Shown here: positions 7,534 to 17,572 of the stretch, one piece after another | Layout of the letters: each line of letters starts with the position of its first letter | How positions within the stretch are numbered: the first letter of the stretch is position 1 | Source: CAIKXD01 sp035439485 | GTDB taxonomy: Bacteria > Bacteroidota > Bacteroidia > UBA4408 | Direction of reading: 5' to 3' | Length of the DNA stretch: 52,500 nucleotides | Assembly (NCBI GenBank): GCA_035439485.1 | Contig: DAORKI010000013.1 | Span: 1-52,500 of the forward strand | Position numbers and translations under genes: made by a program | The notes under the pieces: model-generated | Seen by the model: the letters and a program-made list of their open reading frames with translations, nothing else | Database searches by the model: none | Told to the model about the DNA's origin: nothing

Positions 7534-9027
7534 ATGATGAATTTTAATAAAGTTGCTTGTTTTCTCCTATTATTGCTAATAAATAAATTAGCGCAAGCAT
7601 CGCTTGATTTCAATTACCATTGTCGTAAAGCTTATGAAAATGTTACTGCATTAAAATTTAACTTGGCAAATCAATATGTTGAGTTAGAAAAGAAAAGTAA
7701 CCCCGGCAACAAATTGGTTTTGCTGATTGAAAACTATCGTGATTGCATGGGCTTGATTTTAGATGAAAATAAAAATCAACTGAAAAAGTTGAGTTCATTA
7801 AAAGAAATTCGATTAACAGTTTTAGAAAAGGAAAGCGAACAATCGCCCTATTATTTATATGCTCAAGCCGAAGTTAACATGCAATGGGCTTTTGCACATA
7901 TTAAAAATGGGGAATATATGAGTGGTGTTTTAGAAATAAACCGTGCCTATAAATTGCTGACCAAAAATGTAAAAAAGTTTCCTCAATTTATTCCTCATTA
8001 TAAATCAATAGGTTTGCTTCATGCTTTAATTGGTGTTGTTCCCGATGAATATAAATGGGCTGTTAGTTTACTTGGTTTTTCGGGTTCCTTAAATCAAGGC
8101 AATAAAGAATTACAATTGTTTTATCAAACATCATTGAGTGATAGTTTACACTATTGTTATCAAACAGAAGCTACCCTGATGCTTGGTATAATACAACTCA
8201 ACTTTATACCTGATGAAAAAGTATTAACTAAAATTTTAGTTCAAATTAAAGAGCAAAAACAAATGAACCCTATATTGAGTTTTATTTATGCTGATATATG
8301 TATGCATCATGGGAATAGTGCAGAGGCAGCAAATCATCTCATGAAATATAAATACGCGGAACCAACTTTTTATAAATTTCATTATTTAAATTACTTATTG
8401 GGCATCAACAAACTTTATCATTTAGATGAAGATGCAGGGGTATATTTAGAAAAATATGTTACTGAATTTAAGGGCGCTACTTTTGTGAAATCTGCTTATT
8501 TAAAATTAGCATACCATTATTTATTGCATCAAAACACTGAGAAATATTATTTCTATTTAAGTCTCATACCTAAGTACGGGAATGAAATTACAGATGAAGA
8601 TAAGTCAGCTGAAAAGGAATCGAAGAATATTACTCTACCAAATTTATTTTTGCTAAAAAGTAGGTTACTTTTTGATGGTGGTTATTATAGTGAATCATAT
8701 ACCAACCTCATACGTGCTAATAAAGAAGATTTTAAAACTACCAAAGAACAACTTGAATTTATTTACCGATTGGGGAGAATACAGCATAAAAAGGAAAATT
8801 ACAATAAAGCCATATACTATTACCAAATGGCATTAAAAAATGGGGATTCATATTCATACTATTTTGCAGCCAATTCAGCACTTAATTTAGGTTTGGTTTA
8901 CGAGGCATTAGAGAATAAAGAAAAGGCAAAATATTATTTCGAAACCTGCTTAAAAATGAAAGACCATGAGTACCAAAGAAGTATTGACCAAAAGGCCAAA
9001 GCAGGTATTAAGCGATTGAGTAATTAA
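7534..9027 (+). CDS. secreted TPR-repeat protein
   Basis: A 497-residue exported protein. Residues 1-22 are a signal peptide (MMNFNKVACF start, ending AQA). The rest is alpha-helical with degenerate tetratricopeptide repeats, clearest in the last third (about residues 385-490: RLGRIQHKKENYNKAIYYY, then LNLGLVYEALENKEKAKYYF). Such proteins scaffold periplasmic or outer-membrane complexes; no catalytic motif is visible. The start codon lies right against the terminator of the previous gene, with no promoter or leader visible, so expression may depend on readthrough. ATG at 7537 is an equally good start. It ends about 80 bases before the next promoter-driven gene. Confidence 0.75.
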   Translation: MMNFNKVACFLLLLLINKLAQASLDFNYHCRKAYENVTALKFNLANQYVELEKKSNPGNKLVLLIENYRDCMGLILDENKNQLKKLSSLKEIRLTVLEKESEQSPYYLYAQAEVNMQWAFAHIKNGEYMSGVLEINRAYKLLTKNVKKFPQFIPHYKSIGLLHALIGVVPDEYKWAVSLLGFSGSLNQGNKELQLFYQTSLSDSLHYCYQTEATLMLGIIQLNFIPDEKVLTKILVQIKEQKQMNPILSFIYADICMHHGNSAEAANHLMKYKYAEPTFYKFHYLNYLLGINKLYHLDEDAGVYLEKYVTEFKGATFVKSAYLKLAYHYLLHQNTEKYYFYLSLIPKYGNEITDEDKSAEKESKNITLPNLFLLKSRLLFDGGYYSESYTNLIRANKEDFKTTKEQLEFIYRLGRIQHKKENYNKAIYYYQMALKNGDSYSYYFAANSALNLGLVYEALENKEKAKYYFETCLKMKDHEYQRSIDQKAKAGIKRLSN

Positions 9028-9061
9028 ATTTATAAGATTAATGTGGTAATTGAGCACAAAC

Positions 9062-9093
9062 TTGTTGAACTTACCTATAAAATCATACATTTG
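9062..9093 (+). promoter_or_regulatory. -33/-7 promoter of the choice-of-anchor B gene
   Basis: TTG at 9062-9064 (another at 9065-9067) and TACATTTG at 9086-9093 followed by C match the Bacteroidetes promoter. The ATG follows at 9111. Confidence 0.65.
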
Positions 9094-9110
9094 CATAGTA
9101 ATCAAATAAT

Positions 9111-11501
9111 ATGAAAATAGTAAAAATTATCACCACAATTGTAGTGTTTGCTTTGTTCGGAATGAACCAAGCCTCAGCTCAAAAAAACATCACCCTAAGA
9201 AGTCATATGACATTTCCAGGAAAACAACTTTCTAATATTGGCGGCTATGTTGACTCCTTGGGCAATGAATATGCCTTAGTAGGACATTCAGAAGGCATGT
9301 CGATAGTAAACGTGCAAGATCCTGATAATCCTTTTATAGTGCAAGAAATACCAGGCCCTAATTCAATTTGGCGTGAGGTAAAAGTATGGCAAAAATATGC
9401 TTATGTGACCACTGAGGGAGGCTCTCAAGGGCTTACGGTGGTGGATTTAAGTAATTTACCAGGAACAAATATACCATATCAAAATTGGGCACCTGTAATT
9501 ACTACAGGTGTAGGAACCTATACCTTAAGTACTATACATGCTCTGCATATTGACAATGGCTATGTTTATTTATATGGAGCTAACAATGGAAGTGGTATTG
9601 ATGGTATAGTGATAGCTGATTTAACTGACCCTTGGAATCCAACTGTTGCTGGTCTTTATAATGGTTATTATGTTCATGACGGCTATGTAAGAAATGATAC
9701 TGTTTGGGCTTGTCACATTTATGATGGTTTTTTTAGCGCCATAGATGTAACTGATAAGACTAATCCAGTTCAATTGGTACAACAAAATACACCCAATAAT
9801 TTCTCGCACAACAGTTGGTTAAGTGATAACAGTCAATATTTATATACCACTGATGAAGTTGATAACAGTTATTTGGCTGCCTATGATGTATCGGATGTGA
9901 GCAATATAACTTTTGTTGATAAAGTTCAATCCCAAAATGGAGGCTCCAATAGCGTAGTTCACAACACCCATATTTTAAATGATTATGCAGTAACATCTTG
10001 GTATAAAGATGGTGTTGTAATTACTGATGCACATCGTCCACAAAATTTAGTAAATGTGGGTTGGTTTGACACCAGTCCATTATCAGGTGGAGGATATGAG
10101 GGTTGCTGGGGTGTTTACCCATTTTTACCTTCAGGAACCATAGTTGCCTCAGATATGCAAGAAGGATTATATGTATTAACTCCAGATTACATAAGAGCTT
10201 GTTATTTAGAAGGTAATATTGTAGATAGTATTTGCGGGGCACCAATTGCAGGAGTTAAAGTTACTATAGTTGGCGGTGGCGCATTAGACAGCACCAATGC
10301 TTTAGGTGAATACAAAACTGGGACTCCAGATGCAGGAACATATACCGTTACATTTCAAAAAGCAGGTTATAATACTGTAACTATTAATAATGTGGTACTT
10401 GACCATACGGTAATTACTAGTTTAAATGTACAAATGATAAGTACCCAATCGGTAAGTTTAAATGGAAATGTTAGTTCAAACACAGGAAACCCCATTGCCA
10501 ACATACCCGTTAGTATAAGCAACTCTAATTTTGCTTATTCTTACACCAGTGATCCGAATGGTAATTTTTTTCAATGTGGACTTATTGGCGGCAATTACGA
10601 CATTTATGCTGGTGCTTGGGGTTATGTAACTTATTGTAACAATGCCAATTTGAGCAATGGCAACCTCAATATTTCTTTGCAAAATGGAATTTATGACGAT
10701 TTTGCCTTAAATTACAATTGGAATGTAAGTGGTACAGCAAGCGTAGGAGTTTGGACAAGAGCTATTCCTGCCATTACAATGCAAGGTTCTTTTATTTCAA
10801 ATCCAGGGACCGATGCAAGTAGTGATTGCGGAGGTATGGCCTTTGTAACCGGAAATAATAATGCTGCTGTTGGCGCAGATGATTTAGATGATGGTTACTC
10901 CATTTTAACTTCTCCAGTATTTGATTTAACTAATGTTACCAATCCACATATTAAATATGCTAGGTGGTTTTATAATGGTGGTGGCGCTGGCTCTGTAAAC
11001 GATAGTTTAATTATTAAAATAAGCAATGGAACACAAACAGCAATTTTAGAAGTAGTAACCGCTGGATTAGGCAGTATGAGCGCATGGGTTGAAAAAGATA
11101 TTTTATTGACCAATAATATCATTCCATTAACAAACAGCATGCAGGTCATAGTGTACGCAGTTGATGCCGCACCTGGGCATTTAGTGGAAGCTGGTTTTGA
11201 CCATTTTAGGGTTGAACCTGACACTATCAATACGGTTGCCAAATCAAATTTTAACAAGATATTAGGCATTTACCCAAATCCATTGATCAACACAAGAACC
11301 TTGTTTTTTAATAAGTCAGAAGCAAGCTTTGATTTAATTAGTTTGACTGATATTACAGGAAGAATCATTGAGCAATTTGATATTACCTCAAATCAAGGCA
11401 GTATTAAGCTGGCTGATGATTTAGCGAAAGGAACTTATATGATAAATATGTATAAAAAAGGGGCAAAACAATGGGGGCAACAGTTAGTAATTATTGAATA
11501 A
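9111..11501 (+). CDS. choice-of-anchor B family T9SS-exported protein
   Basis: A 796-residue surface or secreted protein. Order: signal peptide (1-23, ending ASAQ); an LVIVD-type beta-propeller of the choice-of-anchor B family (about 30-360), with GMSIVNVQDPDNPF and WREVKVWQKYAYVTTEGG as hallmarks; two carboxypeptidase-regulatory-like beta sandwiches (about 363-440 and 445-520); a jelly-roll-like segment (about 525-700); and a C-terminal T9SS type A sorting domain (from IYPNPL near 720 to VIIE). The family is named for pairing one propeller with alternative surface-anchoring tails, here T9SS. Its ligand is unknown. It has its own promoter and a hairpin terminator, so it is monocistronic. Confidence 0.85.
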   Translation: MKIVKIITTIVVFALFGMNQASAQKNITLRSHMTFPGKQLSNIGGYVDSLGNEYALVGHSEGMSIVNVQDPDNPFIVQEIPGPNSIWREVKVWQKYAYVTTEGGSQGLTVVDLSNLPGTNIPYQNWAPVITTGVGTYTLSTIHALHIDNGYVYLYGANNGSGIDGIVIADLTDPWNPTVAGLYNGYYVHDGYVRNDTVWACHIYDGFFSAIDVTDKTNPVQLVQQNTPNNFSHNSWLSDNSQYLYTTDEVDNSYLAAYDVSDVSNITFVDKVQSQNGGSNSVVHNTHILNDYAVTSWYKDGVVITDAHRPQNLVNVGWFDTSPLSGGGYEGCWGVYPFLPSGTIVASDMQEGLYVLTPDYIRACYLEGNIVDSICGAPIAGVKVTIVGGGALDSTNALGEYKTGTPDAGTYTVTFQKAGYNTVTINNVVLDHTVITSLNVQMISTQSVSLNGNVSSNTGNPIANIPVSISNSNFAYSYTSDPNGNFFQCGLIGGNYDIYAGAWGYVTYCNNANLSNGNLNISLQNGIYDDFALNYNWNVSGTASVGVWTRAIPAITMQGSFISNPGTDASSDCGGMAFVTGNNNAAVGADDLDDGYSILTSPVFDLTNVTNPHIKYARWFYNGGGAGSVNDSLIIKISNGTQTAILEVVTAGLGSMSAWVEKDILLTNNIIPLTNSMQVIVYAVDAAPGHLVEAGFDHFRVEPDTINTVAKSNFNKILGIYPNPLINTRTLFFNKSEASFDLISLTDITGRIIEQFDITSNQGSIKLADDLAKGTYMINMYKKGAKQWGQQLVIIE

Positions 11502-11522
11502 AAAAAACATTTAAAGTTTGAG

Positions 11523-11551
11523 AAAGCCATTGGTATTCCAATGGCTTTTTT
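11523..11551 (+). terminator. intrinsic terminator after the choice-of-anchor B gene
   Basis: AAAGCCATTGG (11523-11533) and CCAATGGCTTT (11538-11548) form an 11-bp stem with a TATT loop, running into a T tract. Confidence 0.85.
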
Positions 11552-11596
11552 ATTATAATAAATCGAACAAATTTGCGTTATTTGCAATTGTTATAT

Positions 11597-14095
11597 ATGA
11601 TTCACAAGCCGATTTATTTTACTTTTATTTTTTTGATTTTTACTCTGGTAAATGTCGGGTTGATGGCGCAAACTGCCATTATTAAAGGGCAGGTAATCAA
11701 TAAAGAAAATAACAAAGCAATTTCGGAAATAACGATAGCTATAAAGGGAGTTCCAGGTTATACCAATTCGGACTCCCTAGGCCATTATGAATTAAGTGTG
11801 CCTGCCGATAAGGAAATTACCATAGTTATTAAAAACATTGGATACAAAGATATCAATCTCAAAAAAAGGTTTGAAGGCGGAAGCATGAATGTGTTGAATT
11901 TTGAATTAGAAAGCAATATCAATAATTTAAATACAGTACAAATTGAAGATAAACAAGCTCGTTCCTCTACCCTTACACGTATTGATCCAAAATTGCTATA
12001 CGCTTTACCTACCACTGGAGGTTTTGAAGCAATTATAAAGACTTTGCCTGGGGTAAGTTCAAACAATGAATTAAGCTCACAATATAATGTGCGTGGTGGA
12101 AACTACGATGAAAATTTAATATATGTGAATGACATTGAGATTTATCGCCCATTTTTAGTGCGCAGTGGTCAACAAGAAGGTTTGAGTTTCATTAACTCTG
12201 ATATGGTATCCTCCATTTTGTTTTCGGCAGGAGGTTTTGATGCAAAATATGGTGATAAATTATCGAGTGTGTTAGATGTTCAATACCGAAATCCGAGGCA
12301 ATTTGGTGGTACAGTGCAAGGAAGTTTGTTAGGTGGAAGTGTACATTTAGAAGGAATAAGTAAAGACGCAAGATTTAGTGCCATTGGGGGGGTTAGAACG
12401 AGAAGCAATCAATACATATTAAAAACATTAGATACAAAAGGTGATTATAAACCATTTTTTGCTGATGGACAATTATTATTGAATTATGATTTTACACCAG
12501 AATTTTCTTTACAAGCACTTGGGAATTACAGTAGAAACAGGTATAATATGATTCCCGAAAATCGTCAAACCAAGTTTGGAACAGTGAATGATGCTTTGCA
12601 GTTGAATGTTTATTTTGATGGTCAGGAAATAAATGATTTTGAAACCTATTTAGGCGCCTTAACTGGTATTTTCAAACCAACAAAAGATTTAAAATTAAAG
12701 TTTATTTCTTCTGCCTTTAGAAGTTATGAATTTGAAACCTACGACATACAGGGGCAATATTATATTGACCAGTTAGAAACAGATTTAAGTAAGCCTAGCT
12801 TTGGAGATGTAAAATTTAATCGTGGTGTTGGTACCTTTTTAAATCATGCAAGAAATTATTTAACCTCAACTGTAATCAATGCTGAACATAAAGGTTTTTA
12901 TAAGAACTCTACTTGGGGTTTAAAATTTCAACATGAAATAATCACTGACCAATTGAGCGAATGGCAAAATATTGATAGCGCAGGCTATTCAATACCACAA
13001 ACAAATGCAGGGTTGCTTGAGTTAAAAGAGGTAATAAAACAGAAAATTAATTTGCAAAGCGATCGTTTGATGGGATACTATCAAAACCATTACAGTTGGA
13101 CTGGAAAAGACAGCAGCGATTATAGACTGACTTTTGGTGCAAGGGCAAATTATTGGACTTTAAATCAGCAAATTTTAGTTAGCCCACGAGGAACATTTTC
13201 GATAAAACCTTATTGGAAAAGAGATTTTTTGTTTAGGTTTTCTTCAGGAATATATTCGCAACCTGCATTTTACAGAGAGTTGAGGAATTTTAAAGGTGAA
13301 ATAAACCGTGATTTAAGGGCACAACAATCTATTCATTTTGTGTTGGGTAGTGATTATAATTTTAAGATGTGGAGTAGGCCATTTAAGCTTATTACAGAAG
13401 TTTATTACAAGCATTTAAATAACTTAGTACCATACGAAATAGATAATGTAAGAATACGTTACTATGCCGAAAATTTGGCCAAAGGATATGCCACAGGTGT
13501 TGATATGAAACTAAATGGAGAGTTTATCAATGGTGTGGAATCATGGTTTTCGCTGTCGGTAATGAAAACAGCTGAAGACATTAAAAATGATTATTATTAT
13601 ATTTATTATAATACTGATAATGAAAGAATACGTCCCGGTTACACCACCAATACGATTGTAAAAGACAGTATTTTGTACCAACCAGGGTATATTAGAAGGC
13701 CGGCAGATCAACGCGTAAATGTGGGTATGTATTTTCAGGATTATGTGCCTAAAATACCAAAATTAAAAATGCATTTGAATTTGTTGTATGGCACAGGTTT
13801 TCCATTTGGACCTCCAAGCTATGAGCGCTACAAAGACACTTTAAAGATGCCACCCTATCGTAGGGTTGATATTGGTTTTTCGTGGCAATTAATTTCAGAA
13901 GATCAAAAATTGAAACAAAAGAATCCATTGCATTATTTAAAATCGATGTGGGTAAGTATTGAAGTGTTTAATTTATTGGCCATCAACAATACCATTTCAT
14001 ATTTATGGATAAAGGATATTACTGATAGGCAATATGCCATTCCTAACTACCTCACTAATAGGCAAGTGAATTTGAAATTGGTAACGAAATTTTAA
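11597..14095 (+). CDS. TonB-dependent receptor with carboxypeptidase-regulatory-like domain
   Basis: Outer-membrane energised importer of 832 residues. Order: signal peptide (1-24, ending LMAQ); a CarboxypepD_reg-like beta sandwich (about 25-110, starting IIKGQVINKENNKAISE); a TonB plug (about 120-230, with QYNVRGGNYDENLIYVND); and a 22-strand-type barrel to the final LVTKF. No SusD partner is adjacent, so it is not a classical polysaccharide-utilisation pair and the substrate cannot be inferred. The longest reading frame begins at TTG 11573, but that TTG is the 3' end of a near-consensus -7 box (CAAATTTG, 11568-11575), so ATG 11597 was chosen. A Flavo-1-like element follows the gene. Confidence 0.9.
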   Translation: MIHKPIYFTFIFLIFTLVNVGLMAQTAIIKGQVINKENNKAISEITIAIKGVPGYTNSDSLGHYELSVPADKEITIVIKNIGYKDINLKKRFEGGSMNVLNFELESNINNLNTVQIEDKQARSSTLTRIDPKLLYALPTTGGFEAIIKTLPGVSSNNELSSQYNVRGGNYDENLIYVNDIEIYRPFLVRSGQQEGLSFINSDMVSSILFSAGGFDAKYGDKLSSVLDVQYRNPRQFGGTVQGSLLGGSVHLEGISKDARFSAIGGVRTRSNQYILKTLDTKGDYKPFFADGQLLLNYDFTPEFSLQALGNYSRNRYNMIPENRQTKFGTVNDALQLNVYFDGQEINDFETYLGALTGIFKPTKDLKLKFISSAFRSYEFETYDIQGQYYIDQLETDLSKPSFGDVKFNRGVGTFLNHARNYLTSTVINAEHKGFYKNSTWGLKFQHEIITDQLSEWQNIDSAGYSIPQTNAGLLELKEVIKQKINLQSDRLMGYYQNHYSWTGKDSSDYRLTFGARANYWTLNQQILVSPRGTFSIKPYWKRDFLFRFSSGIYSQPAFYRELRNFKGEINRDLRAQQSIHFVLGSDYNFKMWSRPFKLITEVYYKHLNNLVPYEIDNVRIRYYAENLAKGYATGVDMKLNGEFINGVESWFSLSVMKTAEDIKNDYYYIYYNTDNERIRPGYTTNTIVKDSILYQPGYIRRPADQRVNVGMYFQDYVPKIPKLKMHLNLLYGTGFPFGPPSYERYKDTLKMPPYRRVDIGFSWQLISEDQKLKQKNPLHYLKSMWVSIEVFNLLAINNTISYLWIKDITDRQYAIPNYLTNRQVNLKLVTKF

Positions 14096-14140
14096 AGTGC
14101 CTAAGAAAACTCGTCAGGTTTATTTGACAAGTAAGCTTGT

Positions 14141-14256
14141 GGCAGGGACAGCAGCGGCATCCTTTTTTTAGGTTGCTTTAGTTGAGCCATAAAAAAAGAT
14201 ATAGCAAATGGCCCGGTTCTACCATTCAGAAAGTTCTGAATGGTAGAAGCCGCCCA
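14141..14256 (+). ncRNA. Flavo-1-like structured RNA element, dispersed variant
   Basis: The core GGGACAGCAGCGGCATCC-T7 (14145-14169) and A7-GATATAGC (14191-14204) ending AAATGGCCC match the two copies near 2300-2600. The T7/A7 stem is kept. In the same place as their CTTGC-TC-GCAAG hairpin it has a perfect 15-bp hairpin, TTCTACCATTCAGAA (14217-14231) and its complement (14234-14248), with a two-base loop. It lies between the TonB receptor and the M1 peptidase genes, on the plus strand by analogy. The similarity is visible in the sequence; the family name is from memory. Confidence 0.5.
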
Positions 14257-14355
14257 AAATATTTTTATGGTTTACAACAATAACTTTTTAACAGCAGCCT
14301 CAATTATTCATTACTTTAATTACTTTTAGCACATTAATTTTAAATTGTTTTTGAC

Positions 14356-17300
14356 GTGCGTTATACATTTACTTTTTTTTGTGCATTTGCCTTTTTTAAT
14401 TTGAGTTATGGGCAGGCTTATGATCCTTTACAGAAACCAAACACCTACCGCAATTCCGACAATCCATATTATTGGAAAAATCGTCCCCCTTACCCTAGCT
14501 ATTGGCAACAGGATGTTTATTATCAGATAAAAGCAAATATTGATGAAAGCACTGATATTATTGAAGGACAGGAGAATTTAACCTATTGGAATAATAGTCC
14601 AGATGAATTATCATTTGTATATTTTCATTTGTATCAAAATGCTTTTCAACCAGATTCGTACCTTGATAAGCTGCAAAGTGAAAATGGTGTAAAGCCTCGC
14701 TACGGTAAGTATGAAGCAGAAAAAAAAGGCACTGAAATAATTAAAATAAGTAGCCAAGGTGTAAGTTTAAAAACCGAATATGACAATACAATAGTAAAAG
14801 TTTTTTTGGCAAAGCCACTAAAATCAGGTGAATCGGTAAGTTTTGATATTGATTTTAAAACCTATTATGATTATGGAAGTACACGCAGAAGAATGAAAGC
14901 CTTTAATAGTTGGGGTTTTAAGCATTATGATGGTGTGCATTGGTATCCTCGAATTTCAGTATATGATGCCAAGTTTGGCTGGGATACGCAACAGCATTTA
15001 GGAAAGGAATTTTATGGAGATTTTGGGGCTTATGATGTGGAGTTGAGTTTTGCAGATAATTTTGTGGTTGAAGCCACAGGTAATTTAACGAATGAGGATG
15101 AAGTTTTGCCACAAGCATTAAAAGACAAACTTGACATTGCTAATTTTAAAACAAAGCCTTGGAATTCAGCTCCATCGGTTGTAACACCTTATGATAAGGC
15201 AAAAAGAAAAACATGGAAATTCCATGCCGAAAATGTGCATGACTTTGCATTTACTGCAGACCCCACCTATAGAATTGATGAATATGTTTGGGGCAAAATA
15301 AAAGTGGTGGCTTTAGTTCAAGAACCGCATGCTTCGCGTTGGTTAAATGCCGCCCAATATACGGGCAAAGTAATAAAAACATTTTCACGCGATTTTGGCA
15401 TGTATGCCTACCCCAAAATGGTTGTGGCCGATGCACGTGATGGAATGGAATACCCGATGCTTACACTTGATGGTGGAGAAGACCCTGGTTACAGAAGTTT
15501 ATTTGCACATGAAGTTGGACATAATTGGTTTTTTGGGATGGTTGGCAATAATGAAACCTATAGAGCAATGCTTGATGAGGGTTTTACTCAGTTTTTAACT
15601 GCATGGGCTGTTATCAATATTGATGGTGATACCACAATTAATGCTGACCCAAAATCGAAATATGTAGATAAATTTATGCGTGATGAACTTGTTCTTGACC
15701 AAAGGGTTTTGAATCCCTATTTGAATGATGCATTGAGAGGCACTTCTACCCCACTCAACGTACATAGTGATGATTTTAATGGTGCATTAGGACATGGCGG
15801 AGGCTACAGAAACGTATATTATAAAACTGCGAGCATGCTTTATAATTTACAATATGTACTTGGTGATAGTTTGTTTTTAATGTCCCTTAAACATTATTTT
15901 AATCAATGGAAAATGTGCCATCCATATGTTGAAGACTTTAGAAACAGTATTATTCAATATACAAAAGTAGATTTAAATTGGTTTTTTGATCAATGGATTG
16001 AAACCAATAAAACCATTGATTATGCTATTGAATGTGTTAAATCCAACAAAAAAGCAGGAACAGATTTTTACAATATTACCTTTGAAAGAGAGGGAGAAAT
16101 GCAAATGCCTATTGACTTTGATGTGATTTCAAATAATGATTCGGTGTATCATTTTCATATTCCCAACACTTGGTTTGTTAAAGCAACTGACGCCACCATT
16201 TTACCGAGGTGGATTGGTTGGGGTAAATTATCACCCGAATACACTGCTACAGTTCAAATTCCAGGTGGAATTAAGGATGTTATTATAGATCCAAGTGGTA
16301 GATTAGCCGATGTGAATATGCTTAACAATAAAACTTCGGATAAAGTAACCTTAGATTTTGACCATCATTTAGCAAATGCTTCGGATAGACAACATTATGA
16401 GCTTTTTTTAAGACCAGATGTTTGGTACAATAGATTTGATGGTGCAAAAATAGGGATTCATATGAATGGAAATTACATGAAATACAAACATATTTTTGAT
16501 GCTACCATTTGGTTTAGTTCTATGATTGGACAAAACATAGCGGATAAAAACCAAAATTTTGAATTACAAAAATTATCATATGCATTAAATTACAAAAACC
16601 CCTTAGATGAAATTTCAAAGAACTTTTCGTGGCATTTTAATAGCCGTTGGCTTGATGGTTTAGTATATAATTTGGTAGGTGTGGAACAAAAATCAAAAGA
16701 TTTAAATACAAGATTTTACGCCAATATAAAAAGCATGTACAGAAAGGATACAACTGATTTAATTTATTTAATATATAAGGATTTATGGTTAACTGATAAA
16801 TGGAACAATACCGCCAATGTTGGTTTTGACCATATTTATGAATATAAAAAAGGAGTTGGAGTTATCAATATGAATTTAAAAACTTCCTCATTAGGCAGTG
16901 ATTACGACTACACCCAATTGAGTTTGACAGTGGTTAATAAAACACGAATAGGGGCATTTGATTTTAACACTAGAACTTTTGTACAGTATGGCACTGGCAC
17001 AAATGTACCTTTAGAATCTCAACTATATACAGCTGGTGCTAACCCAGAGCAATTGATGGATAATAAATATACCCGAGCTGATGCTTTTGTGCCAAGTGAT
17101 TGGAGCAAATATGATATTACCACCAATCATTTTCAACAAGGTGGAGGATTAAATTTAAGAGGATATGCTGGTTATTTAATGCCTTTAGACGATAAATTGG
17201 GAAATCAACAATTAGGATATAAAACTAATTCAGGAGCTTCAGTAAACCTAGAATTAGGCTTTGACAGACTTTGGAAAAAGCGAGCTAGTAAAGTAAGAAA

Positions 17301-17562
17301 TGTAGTTGATTATGATTTGTATTTATTTGCAGATGCAGGTGTAGTGCAAATAGATAATTTAAAATCGTATGATATTATTAATTTGATTAAATCAGATGCT
17401 GGAATTGGCACTGCTTTAAGTATTAAAAAGTTTGGCCCAATGCAAACTATACAACCATTAACAGTACGTTTTGATGTTCCGTTATTTTTAAGTGCTACAC
17501 CAAATGCTGCGCCTGAATTTGTGCAATTTAGATGGGTAATAGGTATTAACAAGGCATTTTAA
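14356..17562 (+). CDS. M1 family metallopeptidase with C-terminal Omp85-like barrel
   Basis: A 1068-residue exported protein starting at GTG; signal peptide 1-20 (ending SYGQ). Residues 50-580 are an M1 aminopeptidase: the zinc motif HEVGH (385-389) and the third ligand Glu408, spaced HExxH-x18-E, with a DGMEYPML segment where the family has its GxMEN exopeptidase motif. Residues 680-1068 are unlike a normal M1 C-terminus. They are rich in strand-like segments, contain LRGY at 934-937 (the Omp85 L6 motif is [VIL]RG[FY]), then FADAGVV, and end in an aromatic after FRWVIGINKAF. This suggests a peptidase fused to a BamA/surface-antigen type barrel and displayed on or under the outer membrane. 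The peptidase is sure, the barrel inferred. Confidence 0.85.
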   Translation: MRYTFTFFCAFAFFNLSYGQAYDPLQKPNTYRNSDNPYYWKNRPPYPSYWQQDVYYQIKANIDESTDIIEGQENLTYWNNSPDELSFVYFHLYQNAFQPDSYLDKLQSENGVKPRYGKYEAEKKGTEIIKISSQGVSLKTEYDNTIVKVFLAKPLKSGESVSFDIDFKTYYDYGSTRRRMKAFNSWGFKHYDGVHWYPRISVYDAKFGWDTQQHLGKEFYGDFGAYDVELSFADNFVVEATGNLTNEDEVLPQALKDKLDIANFKTKPWNSAPSVVTPYDKAKRKTWKFHAENVHDFAFTADPTYRIDEYVWGKIKVVALVQEPHASRWLNAAQYTGKVIKTFSRDFGMYAYPKMVVADARDGMEYPMLTLDGGEDPGYRSLFAHEVGHNWFFGMVGNNETYRAMLDEGFTQFLTAWAVINIDGDTTINADPKSKYVDKFMRDELVLDQRVLNPYLNDALRGTSTPLNVHSDDFNGALGHGGGYRNVYYKTASMLYNLQYVLGDSLFLMSLKHYFNQWKMCHPYVEDFRNSIIQYTKVDLNWFFDQWIETNKTIDYAIECVKSNKKAGTDFYNITFEREGEMQMPIDFDVISNNDSVYHFHIPNTWFVKATDATILPRWIGWGKLSPEYTATVQIPGGIKDVIIDPSGRLADVNMLNNKTSDKVTLDFDHHLANASDRQHYELFLRPDVWYNRFDGAKIGIHMNGNYMKYKHIFDATIWFSSMIGQNIADKNQNFELQKLSYALNYKNPLDEISKNFSWHFNSRWLDGLVYNLVGVEQKSKDLNTRFYANIKSMYRKDTTDLIYLIYKDLWLTDKWNNTANVGFDHIYEYKKGVGVINMNLKTSSLGSDYDYTQLSLTVVNKTRIGAFDFNTRTFVQYGTGTNVPLESQLYTAGANPEQLMDNKYTRADAFVPSDWSKYDITTNHFQQGGGLNLRGYAGYLMPLDDKLGNQQLGYKTNSGASVNLELGFDRLWKKRASKVRNVVDYDLYLFADAGVVQIDNLKSYDIINLIKSDAGIGTALSIKKFGPMQTIQPLTVRFDVPLFLSATPNAAPEFVQFRWVIGINKAF

Positions 17563-17572
17563 TTATTTTGCC

